Shown here: in pieces, positions 1 to 10,110 of the stretch | Layout: every line of letters begins with the position of its first letter | Numbering within the stretch: position 1 is the first letter of the stretch | From: Bradyrhizobium sp. | GTDB lineage: Bacteria; Pseudomonadota; Alphaproteobacteria; Rhizobiales; Xanthobacteraceae | Length of the DNA: 64,000 bases | Assembly: GCF_004799445.1 (NCBI RefSeq) | Contig: NZ_SSNA01000112.1 | Span: 1-64,000, forward strand | Direction: 5' to 3' | Translations under genes and position numbers: made by a program | Notes under the pieces: model-generated | What the model saw: the letters and a program-made list of their open reading frames with translations, nothing else | The model's database searches: none | Told to the model about the DNA's origin: nothing

Positions 1-214
1 TCGCGTTCTCGACGGATGCTATCTCCTCGTTGAGCTGATTGATGATGATGTGGGTGTGGAGATCGGAGAGGTTGTTGATCTGGGGGTCTGCCGCGCTCAG
101 CTGCTGCTGTACGCCGATGAGGTCCGAGACGATCAGGTTGACCTGATCCGGGCCGATACCGCCAATCTCGCGGGTCGTTGCGTCGTTGAATAGATCTGTT
201 GCCGTAAGCGCCAT
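1..214 (-). CDS. Hypothetical protein, N-terminal part (runs off left edge), divergent from T1SS genes
   Basis: Reverse strand reads MALTATDLFNDATTREIGGIGPDQVNLIVSDLIGVQQQLSAADPQINNLSDLHTHIIINQLNEEIASVENA with a strong GAAGGAGGCAGG RBS; open to window edge. Confidence 0.7.
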   Translation of the reverse strand, partial: MALTATDLFNDATTREIGGIGPDQVNLIVSDLIGVQQQLSAADPQINNLSDLHTHIIINQLNEEIASVENA

Positions 215-842
215 TTCCTGCCTCCTTCTCTACACTGTTACGAATGCACTGCCGTTACTTCGGTTAGTTGCGGAAGGGCTTGCTGGCGCAAGCCTCCCTC
301 GAGAAGTCCCATGGCCGCACAATTTAGATGGCGGTGATGCGCATTGTGCAGCGAGCCATTTTTGTCCCCTGTTGTCCCGTCAATGTTTCATCTCAGCCCT
401 GGCAATCCACCCGAGCAGCGATGTGATGCGCAGCATGAAGATTTATTTAGCTTCGTGGCGCCATTCGGCCGACACCGGGGCCAATGCGTACGGAAGCAAG
501 GTGATAGGCGGACGATTCTATGACGCCTGTCTCGCTTCTGGTTTGGGATTTGTTGAGTTGTGACAACTCTCACGAGCAGCGCTCGACCGTGATTCTGGCT
601 CGAATTTCGGCAGACCTTCGGAAAGCCGCCAACTCGGAATAAGAATCTCGGCGTCACATATATGGCCAACAAACTTCTGCCGCCACATTTGTGGCCGGTG
701 GAGTGTGGTGTCACATATGGTGGGGCCAATTGTCGGCAGAAATTGCCGACGGTCGCATTCCTGCCGAAAAATGGTCCGTATCACCTGTCAAGGAAATTTG
801 ATCGCCGATCGGTCTCGGCTCGACGGAAACGCGCAATTGCAA

Positions 843-2732
843 ATGAGTGTCGATCAAGGTCAGGCGCAAGCAGTACCTCCGCCTCGCGGGATTTCGAATC
901 TGCTATCGACCCTGGCGTCCGACGACCCCGTGGCGCTTGGGCTGCGCGAGAGCGCGCGGCGCATGGTTGGCATTGCCGTGTTCAGCGGGGTGATCAATGT
1001 TCTGATGCTGTCGGGCTCGCTTTATATGTTGCAGGTCTATGATCGGGTTATTCCGAGCCGCAACATTACGACCTTGCTGGGCCTCTCGCTGATCGTGCTG
1101 TTTGCCTATCTTATGCAAGGATACTTCGACGCGCTGCGATCGCGCATGCTGTGTCGGGTCGCAACGGTTTTCGACGCCGGCTTGCAGCAATCGATCCACA
1201 CGGCGCTCGCCACGTTGCCACTTCGCGGCGTGAAGCCGATGCTGATGCAGCAGCCTTTGCGCGATCTCGACCAGGTGCGCGGCTTTATGTCCGGCATGGG
1301 GCCAACGGCGTTCCTTGATATGCCGTGGATTCCGATCTTTCTCATTGCGTTGTTTCTGTTTCATCCGGCAATCGGTATGACGGCTCTGCTCGGGACCGCC
1401 GGGATCATTGCGATGACGTTGCTGACCGAGCGCATGTCGCGCGGTGCCGCCAGGGCCGCGATGGAATCAAGCGCCCAGCGCCAGGTGCTGGCGGATGCGA
1501 CGCAGCGCAATGCCGAAATTATCCGGGCCCTGGGCATGACGGATCGATTCACCGCCCGCTGGTCGCGGGCCAACGAGCGCTATTTGCGGGAAAATATCCG
1601 CGCCACCGACGTTGCTGCCAATCTCGGCTCGGGCGCGAAGGTGCTGCGCTATGTGCTGCAATCGGGAATGTTGGGCATCGGTGCATATCTTGTCGTGGCC
1701 GACCGGGCTTCGGGCGGCATCATGATCGCGTCGTCGATCATGATGGGACGCGCTCTGGCGCCGGTTGAAATAGCCCTCAGTACCTGGAAGCAGTTGGTCG
1801 CCGCGCGCCAGGGCATCGTCCGCCTGCGCGAAATCTGCAAGGTTACCGCGACACTTCCCGCACCACCGGTGGTGCTGCCGCGTCCTTGCCGTGAGCTATC
1901 GGTGCAGGGTCTGGCCGTCGCTGCGCCCGGCACGGAAAAGCTGATCGTCTCGGAAATTTCTTTCTCGCTCCGGGCCGGCATGGGTCTGGTTCTGCTTGGC
2001 GCGAGCGCATCGGGCAAGACCTCGCTCTCAAAGGCGCTGGTAGGAATCTGGCAGGCCCAGCGCGGAGTGGTGCGGCTCGACGGCGCCGCGCTCGATCAAT
2101 GGCGAAACGAGGATCTGGGCCGCTATATCGGCTACCTGCCTCAGGATGTTGCCTTGTTCGATGGCACCGTTGCCGAGAATATCTGCCGCTTCGACGATCA
2201 GGCGACCTCCGATGCCATCCTCAAAGCGGCGCAGATCGCCGGCGTGCATGACATTATCTTGCGCCTTCCGGAGGGCTATTCGACGCGGATCGGCGAGGGC
2301 GGCATGAGCTTGTCCGCGGGCCAGCGGCAGAGACTGGGGCTGGCGCGGGCGGTGTTCGGCGATCCGTTTCTGGTTGTGCTCGATGAGCCCAATGCCAATC
2401 TGGATGCCGACGGCGAAAATGCCCTGACCCGCGCCATTCAGATTCTGCGCCAGAACAATTGCATCGTCATCGTCATATCGCACCGTCCAAGTGCTCTCTC
2501 GGCATTGAACATGGCGATGGTGCTCTATGAAGGAAGGGCGATCGCCTTTGGCCCACGCGAAGAGATATTTGCGCGCGTTCGCACCGGGACAGGCCAAGCC
2601 GCGGCGGCAACGCAGGCCGCGGCAGCACGGCAGCCTGCGGCAGCAGGACAGTCGGCGGCGGCGAAGCAAACTGCGGCGCCGAGTCCGAATTCGGCGCGCC
2701 TCGCTGTGCTGGCCGAGAGCGCCCTGCCATGA
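843..2732 (+). CDS. Type I secretion system permease/ATPase (PrtD/HlyB-type ABC transporter)
   Basis: TM region followed by Walker A GASASGKTS, signature LSAGQRQRLGLARA, Walker B LVVLDEPNANLD; start chosen at MSVDQGQ (ORF 705..2732). Confidence 0.92.
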   Translation: MSVDQGQAQAVPPPRGISNLLSTLASDDPVALGLRESARRMVGIAVFSGVINVLMLSGSLYMLQVYDRVIPSRNITTLLGLSLIVLFAYLMQGYFDALRSRMLCRVATVFDAGLQQSIHTALATLPLRGVKPMLMQQPLRDLDQVRGFMSGMGPTAFLDMPWIPIFLIALFLFHPAIGMTALLGTAGIIAMTLLTERMSRGAARAAMESSAQRQVLADATQRNAEIIRALGMTDRFTARWSRANERYLRENIRATDVAANLGSGAKVLRYVLQSGMLGIGAYLVVADRASGGIMIASSIMMGRALAPVEIALSTWKQLVAARQGIVRLREICKVTATLPAPPVVLPRPCRELSVQGLAVAAPGTEKLIVSEISFSLRAGMGLVLLGASASGKTSLSKALVGIWQAQRGVVRLDGAALDQWRNEDLGRYIGYLPQDVALFDGTVAENICRFDDQATSDAILKAAQIAGVHDIILRLPEGYSTRIGEGGMSLSAGQRQRLGLARAVFGDPFLVVLDEPNANLDADGENALTRAIQILRQNNCIVIVISHRPSALSALNMAMVLYEGRAIAFGPREEIFARVRTGTGQAAAATQAAAARQPAAAGQSAAAKQTAAPSPNSARLAVLAESALP

Positions 2733-4648
2733 GAACGGGGGACGGGGCACGACCTGACGGTCAATCTCCGCAGCGCTGGATCGGCGAGCAGCACGGCGGC
2801 GGAGTCGGGCCGCAAGGCGCCGCGCTGATTCTCGAACTGCAGCGGCTGCGCCAGGCGTTCGAACGCGAGGAACCGAACGAGCCGCATGCACCGCGGGCGC
2901 GTCACCCGGCGCGTGACGACCTGCATCGCGGGCGTCGGCGTGCGGCCCCGCCGAAGCGCAAAAAGGGCAAGATTGAACGGGTCATCAATGTCTGCCTGGA
3001 GCAATTTTGGTTTACTGGCGCCGCTCCGTCCGCGCGCGGAAGCGAACATGCACGCGAGCCGACTGCCGGCCCGCCGCCGCGCCGGCCCAGTCCGATCATC
3101 GTGCCTGACGGCCCATCCCTGATTAATGTGACGAGGCCCGGGCCGGACCTTCCCAAGCCGAATGACAAATATCAGTCGATGCATATCGAAAGCCCGCAAT
3201 TGACCCTTCCACCTCCGGCGGGTAACGCCGGGCCGGCAACGGCCATGGGACAGCTGATCAAGAACTGCCGTGTCGGCCTGAGCGAGGGCGTTGCCTTCCT
3301 CATCAATCGTGACGGTTTGGCCGACAACGATAACGCGCCAGGCGAAAGCCTGAGTTTACGGGCCGGACGCGCGTTCGAGCATGAATTGCGAACCGGGCTT
3401 CGAGTGCTGCTTGTTGCCGGCGTGTTGGCCGGCGGCTGGACCGTGCTGATGCCGCTTGCCGGGGCCGTCGTGGTTCCCGGTAACCTTGTGGTTCAATCGA
3501 ACGTCAAGACCATCCAGCATCCGACCGGCGGGGTTGTCGCGGAGATCGCGGCCCGCAATGGAATGCGGGTGGGTGTCGGCGATTTGCTGGTGCGGCTCGA
3601 CGCGACCCAGGCGCAGGCCAGTCTGCAGGTGGTGAGTAAGCAGCTCGATGAATTCCGGGCCCGGATTGCCCGGCTGGTTGCTGAGCGCGACGGCCTGCCC
3701 GGGCTCCAGGTGCCGGCCGAATTGGCGGTGCGATCGGGCGAGGGCACCGTCAAGACCCTCCTGGCATCGGAGGAATCCCTGTTCAAGGCCCGGGCCAATG
3801 CGCGTCGGAGCCAGATCGATCTTCTGCAAAGCCGGGTCTCGCAGCTCGGCGAGGAAATTACCGGCCTCGATGCCCAGGTGGCGTCCAAGACCAGGCAACT
3901 GGAGCTGATTACTGGTGAACTCTCCGGTGTCCAGGAACTCTATGACAAGCGGCTTGTCCCGCTGACGCGACTCACGAGCCTGCAGCGTGAGAGCGCGCGG
4001 ATCGAAGGCGAGCGCGGGCAGTTGATGTCGGCGATCGCCGAGACAAAATCAAAGATCGGCGAGGCGCAACTTCAGATCGTGCGACTCGATCAGGATTTCC
4101 GGACCGAGGTTGTGAAGGAACTCGGCGAGACACAGGGCAAGGAATCCGAACTTGTGGAGCGTAGCGTCGCTGCGCGAGATCTTCTTGACCGGATCGAGAT
4201 CCGCTCGCCGGCTTCGGGGGTGATCCATCAGCTCTCCGCGCACACCATCGGCGGTGTCATCCGCGCCGGCGACGCCATCATGGAAGTCGTGCCGGACACC
4301 GATGATCTGCAAATCGAAGCGCGGATGCAGCCCGGCGATATCGATCAGGTACGGACGGGCCAGACGGCGTTCATACGCTTCTCGGCCTTCAACCAGCGTG
4401 TGACGCCGCAGCTCACCGGTGTGGTGTCATATGTGTCTGCTGATACCAGCCGCGATCAGCAGACCAATGCGTCTTACTTCACGGTCAGGGTGATGCTTCC
4501 CGAAGATGAACGTCGTCGGCTCGCTGGACTGCAGCTCGTGTCGGGTATGCCCGCGGAAGTCTTCATGCAGACGGGCAGCCGGACCATGATGAGCTATTTG
4601 TTGAAGCCGGTTACCGATCAGTTCCAGCGCGCCTTTGTCGAGCGATGA
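2729..4648 (+). CDS. HlyD family type I secretion periplasmic adaptor
   Basis: Single TM then GNLVVQSNVKTIQHPTGGVVAEIAARNGMRVGVGDLLVRLD lipoyl-like motif, coiled coil, C-terminal beta domain; overlaps the ABC gene stop; true start may be downstream (about 3179 or 3245). Confidence 0.88.
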   Translation: MRTGDGARPDGQSPQRWIGEQHGGGVGPQGAALILELQRLRQAFEREEPNEPHAPRARHPARDDLHRGRRRAAPPKRKKGKIERVINVCLEQFWFTGAAPSARGSEHAREPTAGPPPRRPSPIIVPDGPSLINVTRPGPDLPKPNDKYQSMHIESPQLTLPPPAGNAGPATAMGQLIKNCRVGLSEGVAFLINRDGLADNDNAPGESLSLRAGRAFEHELRTGLRVLLVAGVLAGGWTVLMPLAGAVVVPGNLVVQSNVKTIQHPTGGVVAEIAARNGMRVGVGDLLVRLDATQAQASLQVVSKQLDEFRARIARLVAERDGLPGLQVPAELAVRSGEGTVKTLLASEESLFKARANARRSQIDLLQSRVSQLGEEITGLDAQVASKTRQLELITGELSGVQELYDKRLVPLTRLTSLQRESARIEGERGQLMSAIAETKSKIGEAQLQIVRLDQDFRTEVVKELGETQGKESELVERSVAARDLLDRIEIRSPASGVIHQLSAHTIGGVIRAGDAIMEVVPDTDDLQIEARMQPGDIDQVRTGQTAFIRFSAFNQRVTPQLTGVVSYVSADTSRDQQTNASYFTVRVMLPEDERRRLAGLQLVSGMPAEVFMQTGSRTMMSYLLKPVTDQFQRAFVER

Positions 4649-4717
4649 GCGCTGGTCGCGTGTGGTACTGACGCCATCCGAACGCCAGTCGAGCCACACG
4701 TGCTGAGCGAGGACCGC

Positions 4718-5725
4718 TCAGGTGGAGCGGAGTTGCATTTGCTCCAGCACCGCGCGGCCGAGCAGGCCGTAAGGGCTCGCGAACGTCTCCATCATCTCGA
4801 AGTGATTGTAGTTCTCATTGACGAGATACTGCACCGGCTTGTTGGCGGCCTTGAGCGCGGCGGCAAAATCGCGGGTCTGGCGTTGAAATTCGGGCGTCTC
4901 GTAGGTGCCATGGGCAAGCACCAGAGGCGTGTTGATCCGCGCCAGATGGCGCTGGGTAGAGAGACGCTCCTCCATCTCGTCTGTGAAGTGGACATATTTC
5001 GAGCGCGCCGAAAGCCGAACCGGCCTAAGATCGGACATGCCGCTTGAAAGCACGGCGCCCTTGATGAGGTTGTCGGGGAGGTCGAAATCCCCGCGCCATT
5101 CCGTGAGCAGCGCCACTCCGGCCAGATGCGCGCCGGAGGAGAAGCCGGACAAATAGATGCGTCCGGCGTCGCCACCGAAGTCCTTTGCATGGCGCGCGGT
5201 CCAGGCGATGGCGCGGCGGACCTGGTCGACCATCGGCATCAGATCGCCATTGGCCTCGTCCACCGAGATGAAGTCAGGGACGACGTAATGCGCGCCGGCG
5301 TTCATCAGCATTTCGGCGGGAAAGGCGTATTCAGCCGCCGGGCGCTGGTGCCAGGCCCCGCCGTGAATGTGAATGTGGATCGGCGCATTGGCCCGTTTGG
5401 TGGAATAGACTTCGAGCCGCTCGATGGCGGTCGGGCCGTAATCGAGGCGTTTGGGCTCGCCGAGGCGCGCGCGCATCGCATTGCTGTTGGACGCATAACG
5501 CCTGGTGATCTGCTGCAGGTTCGGCGCGTATTTGGACTGGTCATACGCGTCGTCGAGTTCCTTCTGGTCCATGTTGAGCCAGACCAGCGGCCCCTTTTCC
5601 GAACCGGCGGCGGGAGATGGCCCCGCAAACGCCGTGCCCTCTGCCGCGGCGGCGATGCCGACCGAAATCCCTGCCAGCACCGTTCTGCGATCGACTTTCA
5701 CAGCTTGGTTATTCCGTCCAGTCAT
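4718..5725 (-). CDS. Alpha/beta hydrolase (esterase/lipase family), exported
   Basis: HIHIHGGAWHQR oxyanion-hole motif, GFSSGAHLAG nucleophile elbow, N-terminal signal-like segment. Confidence 0.85.
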   Translation of the reverse strand: MTGRNNQAVKVDRRTVLAGISVGIAAAAEGTAFAGPSPAAGSEKGPLVWLNMDQKELDDAYDQSKYAPNLQQITRRYASNSNAMRARLGEPKRLDYGPTAIERLEVYSTKRANAPIHIHIHGGAWHQRPAAEYAFPAEMLMNAGAHYVVPDFISVDEANGDLMPMVDQVRRAIAWTARHAKDFGGDAGRIYLSGFSSGAHLAGVALLTEWRGDFDLPDNLIKGAVLSSGMSDLRPVRLSARSKYVHFTDEMEERLSTQRHLARINTPLVLAHGTYETPEFQRQTRDFAAALKAANKPVQYLVNENYNHFEMMETFASPYGLLGRAVLEQMQLRST

Positions 5726-5728
5726 CGG

Positions 5729-6853
5729 CTAGGCACCGAGCCGCGGCAGCAGCTTCAGCGCATTGCCGCGCTCGATCTCCATGATCTGTGCTTCGGTGAA
5801 AACGCCCGAATTCCGCAGTCCCTTCACATGGTCGATGCCGGTGCGATAGGGAAAATCGGTGCCGAACACAATCTGCGAAGTCGGGATCACCGCGGTCAGC
5901 GCCGACATCGCGGCCTTGTTCGCGGTTTGCGCGGTGTCGTAATAGAAGCGCGTCAGTTCGGCCAGCGTTCCCTCGGGCACGGCCGCCTTTGATTTCGGAT
6001 CGAGCAACGGCTGGCGGACGAACCGCTCGATCAGGAACGGCATGGTGCCGCCGGCATGCGAGAAGATCCAGCGGATGTCGCGGAATTTCTGCGCGTTGCC
6101 GGAGAAGATGATGTCGCCGATGGTGCGGGTCGTATCGGTGCCCCATTCGATCATCCCCGGCGGTTCGGTGCGCACCAGGTTGACGCAGCAATCGGCCGTG
6201 GCCGGATGGGTGTAGACCACGACCTTGCGCCGGTTGAGTTCTTCCATGACCGGCAGGAAGGCGGGATCGCCGAGCCACTTGTCGTGATAGTTCGTCAACA
6301 GGCCGATGCCGTCGAGCTTGAGGGTGTCGAGTGCGTAGGATATTTCCTTCAGGCTGCCGTCGACATCGGTGAGTGGAAGCATTGCGAAGCTCCCGAAGCG
6401 GCCGGGATGGTCGGCGATCAGCTTTGCGGCGTATTCGTTGCACTCGCGCACCAGCTTGCGCGCCGCCTCGCCGGAGGTGAAATTGACGCCCGGCTGCGTC
6501 ACCGAGAGCATCGCGACCGCGATGCCCGCCTGGTCCATATCGGCCAGCGATTTTTCGGGCGTCCAGCCGCGCATCAGGCCATCACCGAAATTGGCGCCGA
6601 CCGACGCCGCGATGTAGCTCGGTGGCGACAGATGATGATGAACATCGATGCGGTAGGGCTTTGCCCCGGCGGTCTGCGCCATGGCGTTCTGCGGGTGTCC
6701 CAACCCCGCCGCCGCCACGGTCGCGGCGCCGGCCAGTCCAGCCACGAATTGACGCCGGCTCAGCGCCGCGCCGGACAGCGAAAGGGTGCTCTCGCAGCCG
6801 CCGCAGGCGCAGCCTCGGTACGACCAGCGCTTGTTGCCATCGTGTTCGTTCAT
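5729..6853 (-). CDS. Amidohydrolase family protein (ACMSD-like TIM barrel) with Tat-like signal
   Basis: IDVHHHLSPPSY metal-binding motif, FSHAGGTMPFL, GTDFPYRTGIDHVKGL; SRRQFVAGLAGAATVAAAG Tat-like leader. Confidence 0.87.
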   Translation of the reverse strand: MNEHDGNKRWSYRGCACGGCESTLSLSGAALSRRQFVAGLAGAATVAAAGLGHPQNAMAQTAGAKPYRIDVHHHLSPPSYIAASVGANFGDGLMRGWTPEKSLADMDQAGIAVAMLSVTQPGVNFTSGEAARKLVRECNEYAAKLIADHPGRFGSFAMLPLTDVDGSLKEISYALDTLKLDGIGLLTNYHDKWLGDPAFLPVMEELNRRKVVVYTHPATADCCVNLVRTEPPGMIEWGTDTTRTIGDIIFSGNAQKFRDIRWIFSHAGGTMPFLIERFVRQPLLDPKSKAAVPEGTLAELTRFYYDTAQTANKAAMSALTAVIPTSQIVFGTDFPYRTGIDHVKGLRNSGVFTEAQIMEIERGNALKLLPRLGA

Positions 6854-7300
6854 AACGCCCTCCCTGCCGGGTCCCTTCAGGACTTCTCGTCTTGATCGGT
6901 CCGATAAATGTCACAGTCCAGCTATGTACCGCAGATAGCGTGGCAGACAATAGATTCGCGATCTCAAGCCATTGGAAAATCCAAAAAATAGCATGGCCTG
7001 CGCGGGGGTCTGATCGGCGTGCCGGTTCACGCCTGCCGCTCGTTTTCTTGTTTGAAGCTTCGGATCGCGCGGCGCGTTCCGGTTTCACACGCGCGAAGCT
7101 TGCGTTCGAAGCCAAGCGGGTGCGGCGCGTCGGCATCTTGCATGCCAGAAGGCCGGCCAAATGTTTGCCGACATGCTGCACTGCGATGTCCACAAGGGCA
7201 GAAGGATTGCCTCTTTTCGCGCGACAAAATGCAACGGACTCGCGGTGCGGATTCTGCTATTGTGCGCGCGTCAATTGGCTTCACACAGGAGTGGAGTTCA

Positions 7301-7488
7301 TGAACAAGCTCGTTGAAATTCGCCGCCAGGAATATTTTTGCCGGGAGCGTGCGTACCTTGATTCCGAGCGTAGGGTTTTCTGGCTCGCAGAAGCCGAAGA
7401 GTGGGAGCAGCGTGCGCTTGACGAAATTGCGTTCCATTTCAGGGAATGCAATCTCGATGCTTCCGGTCATTCCCTTGCCGCCAACTGA
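7301..7488 (+). CDS. Small hypothetical protein
   Basis: MNKLVEIRRQEYFCRERAYLDSERRVFWLAEAEEWEQRALDEIAFHFRECNLDASGHSLAAN preceded by AGGAGTGGAG RBS. Confidence 0.6.
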
Positions 7489-7629
7489 GCGGTTCCAGAC
7501 CTTTCCGTTGCGTTAGACCGTTAGCCGCCGCGTGCAGCCGATACGCTGCCGGTGAGTTGCTGCGCGAGAGCGTGTTGCCGAGGCGGACCTCAGCCCGGCG
7601 GCGCGGTCGCGGCGACGTGCGCGCGCTGG

Positions 7630-7827
7630 TCAGTGCCGCCGTTCGGGCTTTGTGACGGTTTGCCTGACTTCGGCGCCGCAGTCGGCGCACTCATAGATGA
7701 AGTCGATCTTCGCCATGCTCCAATGCGGCTCGATGTCTCTGACATACATCGGCAGCAGCCCGATGCAGCCGGGGCAGACCACCGGGGGCGTCTCGACGAG
7801 GTCGTGATGCTGAACGTAGGCTGGCAT
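7630..7827 (-). CDS. Small zinc-ribbon-like hypothetical protein
   Basis: CPGC...CADC pair in 65-aa ORF. Confidence 0.6.
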   Translation of the reverse strand: MPAYVQHHDLVETPPVVCPGCIGLLPMYVRDIEPHWSMAKIDFIYECADCGAEVRQTVTKPERRH

Positions 7828-8046
7828 ATCGCTCTCCTTCGAAAGCCGAAAGTGAACATCAACCCCGAAACCAGCCTACTGCGCGGAATCAAAGGTCCCT
7901 CATCAACTCTTTCGAACGTTTGAGGAACGGCTGCATAATCCCGGCACATGTGACATTCCTGTTACATATCCGTTCGCGGCCGATGCTGGCATCGTGCTAT
8001 ATGCCGGTTGCGATACATAATAACAAAAGATCATCACGGGGAAGGA

Positions 8047-9372
8047 ATGAGGATGGCACTGTTGCAGCAGAGCGTCCCGGGGGAACGCGATGCGTCGGAG
8101 CGGGCAGGGGAGGATCCCGTGCTGCAAAGCGCCGTTCGAAAAGCCGCGCTCAGGTTCGTGCCGCTTCTGACCATCGCCTATCTCTTCAACTATCTCGATC
8201 GCACCAGTCTTGGTTTCGCCGCCCTGACCATGAACCAGCAGCTTGGCCTGTCGGCGTCGCAGTTCGGTCTTGCGGCGGGCGTTTTCTTTCTCGGCTATTC
8301 GCTGTTTGAAGTGCCGAGCAACCTGATGCTCTATCGCTTCGGCGCGCGGCGCTGGCTTGCCCGCATCATGATCAGCTGGGGCATCGTGTCGGCGGCAACC
8401 GCCTTCGTGGTCGGGCCGAACAGCTTCTACGGCCTGCGCCTGCTGCTTGGGATCGCGGAAGCCGGGTTCTTCCCGGGGGTGACGTTCTTTCTCGCCGCCT
8501 GGTTTCCGGCCCAATACCGCACCAGGATGCTGGCCTGGTTCCTGGTCGGGATTCCCTTGTCCTCGCTGGTCGGCAGCCCGGTCTGCGGCCTGCTGCTGCA
8601 GATGGACGGCATCTGGGGTCTCGCCGGATGGCAGTGGCTGTTTCTGCTGGTGAGCCTGCCCTGCATCCCCCTGGGGTTTTTGACGCTGCGCCTGCTTTCC
8701 GATTCCCCGCAGGCCGCGACCTGGCTCACGCCCGACGAGCGTGACATGCTGGACGAGGTGCTCGCTTCCGAAGTGCGGGAGCGGCCGCATTCTTCATTGC
8801 TGGCGGCATTCAAGGATTCGCGCGTGCTGATCTGCGCCGTGATCCAGTTCGGCTTTACGCTAGGCTCCTACGGCATCGGCATCTGGCTGCCGCTGATGCT
8901 GAAGGAATATCATTTGTCGAATCTGGCGATCGGCTGGACCGCCGCCATCCCCTATCTGTTTGCTTCCGTTGGCATGATCCTGTGGGCGCGTTATGTCGAC
9001 GAAAAAGGCCGGCGCATCGTCAACCTGGCGATCGCGTGCCTTCTCGGCGGTGTCGGGCTGCTGGCGCCGATCATCTCCGGCTCGCTTCCCGTCGCCGTCA
9101 TCGGTTTCAGCCTGGCGCTGGTCGGCGTGACCGCGGCGCGGGCGATCTTCTGGACCATCCCGACCCGGTTCCTGACCGGGGTCGCGGCCGCGGGCGGGTT
9201 GGCCTTCATCAACTCAATCGCCACCGTCGGCGGCTTTGTCGGTCCATCGATGATGGGCTGGCTCAGGGAATTTTCAGGGTCCTACGTCGTCGGCTTGCTG
9301 GCCGTGGCGGCGATCATGGTCGCCGCGACCGCGGCGTCGATGTCGCTGAAGCTGGTGATATCGCGGGAGTGA
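8047..9372 (+). CDS. MFS transporter (anion:cation symporter type)
   Basis: 12-TM-like protein, YLDRTSLGFAALTMNQQLGLSASQFGLAAGVFFLGYSLFEVPSN motif. Confidence 0.9.
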   Translation: MRMALLQQSVPGERDASERAGEDPVLQSAVRKAALRFVPLLTIAYLFNYLDRTSLGFAALTMNQQLGLSASQFGLAAGVFFLGYSLFEVPSNLMLYRFGARRWLARIMISWGIVSAATAFVVGPNSFYGLRLLLGIAEAGFFPGVTFFLAAWFPAQYRTRMLAWFLVGIPLSSLVGSPVCGLLLQMDGIWGLAGWQWLFLLVSLPCIPLGFLTLRLLSDSPQAATWLTPDERDMLDEVLASEVRERPHSSLLAAFKDSRVLICAVIQFGFTLGSYGIGIWLPLMLKEYHLSNLAIGWTAAIPYLFASVGMILWARYVDEKGRRIVNLAIACLLGGVGLLAPIISGSLPVAVIGFSLALVGVTAARAIFWTIPTRFLTGVAAAGGLAFINSIATVGGFVGPSMMGWLREFSGSYVVGLLAVAAIMVAATAASMSLKLVISRE

Positions 9373-9463
9373 GGCGGCTCGCGAGGTGAGGGAAGAGCGG
9401 TTTCCGGTCGAGGGGCTAGATGTGACACCGGATCAAGTTTGTAGCCACGACGGAAGCGCGCTC

Positions 9464-9634
9464 CCTCTCCCGCTTGCGGGGGAGGGTTGGGGTGGGGGTC
9501 TTCACAAGACGCAGCTGGTCGAGGGGATAGGCTTTGCCCCACCCGCCGCGCTCTGGCGCGCAATTGCGCTCCCGAGCGCGTCGACCTCCGCCGCAGGCGG
9601 GAGAGGTGAAGAAGTGCACCTGAAGAAGTGCACC
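9464..9634. repeat. Intergenic GC-rich repeat region (REP-like hairpin plus 14-bp tandem duplication)
   Basis: CTCCCTCTCCCGCTTGCGGGGGAGGGTTGGGGTGGGGGT; later CTCCGCCGCAGGCGGGAGAGG; TGAAGAAGTGCACC repeated twice at 9607-9634. Confidence 0.5.
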
Positions 9635-9686
9635 TATCGACAGGCCGATTCAATTAAGAGCCATCGCGTTCCAGGCGAAGCCTTCC

Positions 9687-9962
9687 TCACGCCGTCTCAT
9701 GCTTTTTGAGATCGCGCAGATGATCGAACCGGCTCGCCTGCAGGTCGGCGCCAGTCGAGGCGATTTCCGGAACCGCGGCCTCCGCCAGGATGTCCTTGGT
9801 GATGTCCTCGACCGCGCCGTCGGCGATCTCGTGAATGAAGCTGATGTTGCCGTATTCGCCGGACACGATGCGCGAGATAACCTCGCGCCGGGTCACTTCC
9901 GGATCGACGATGGCTTCGCGGCCGCGCCGTCCGTAGTCGATCATCACGACGAAATACTGCAT
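9687..9962 (-). CDS. Small hypothetical protein controlled by operator-like sites
   Basis: MQYFVVMIDYGRRGREAIVDPEVTRREVISRIVSGEYGNISFIHEIADG...; operator-like sites 50-98 bp upstream. Confidence 0.65.
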   Translation of the reverse strand: MQYFVVMIDYGRRGREAIVDPEVTRREVISRIVSGEYGNISFIHEIADGAVEDITKDILAEAAVPEIASTGADLQASRFDHLRDLKKHETA

Positions 9963-10011
9963 GCGCGGTTCGCTGCGCTCCCGGCGGGCGTTGCCCGGTT
10001 GGGTCGCAGTA

Positions 10012-10060
10012 TTTCTGAAATTCAGAAACAAGTCAACCCTATAATTCTGGAAATCAGAAA
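10012..10060. promoter_or_regulatory. Two putative repressor operators (TTCTG-N5-CAGAA)
   Basis: TTTCTGAAATTCAGAAA (10012-10028) and ATTCTGGAAATCAGAAA (10044-10060). Confidence 0.65.
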
Positions 10061-10110
10061 TTTGGTGCCTGCCGCATGGTTCAGCCCGCGAATCACGGCC
10101 CGTTCCGGCG

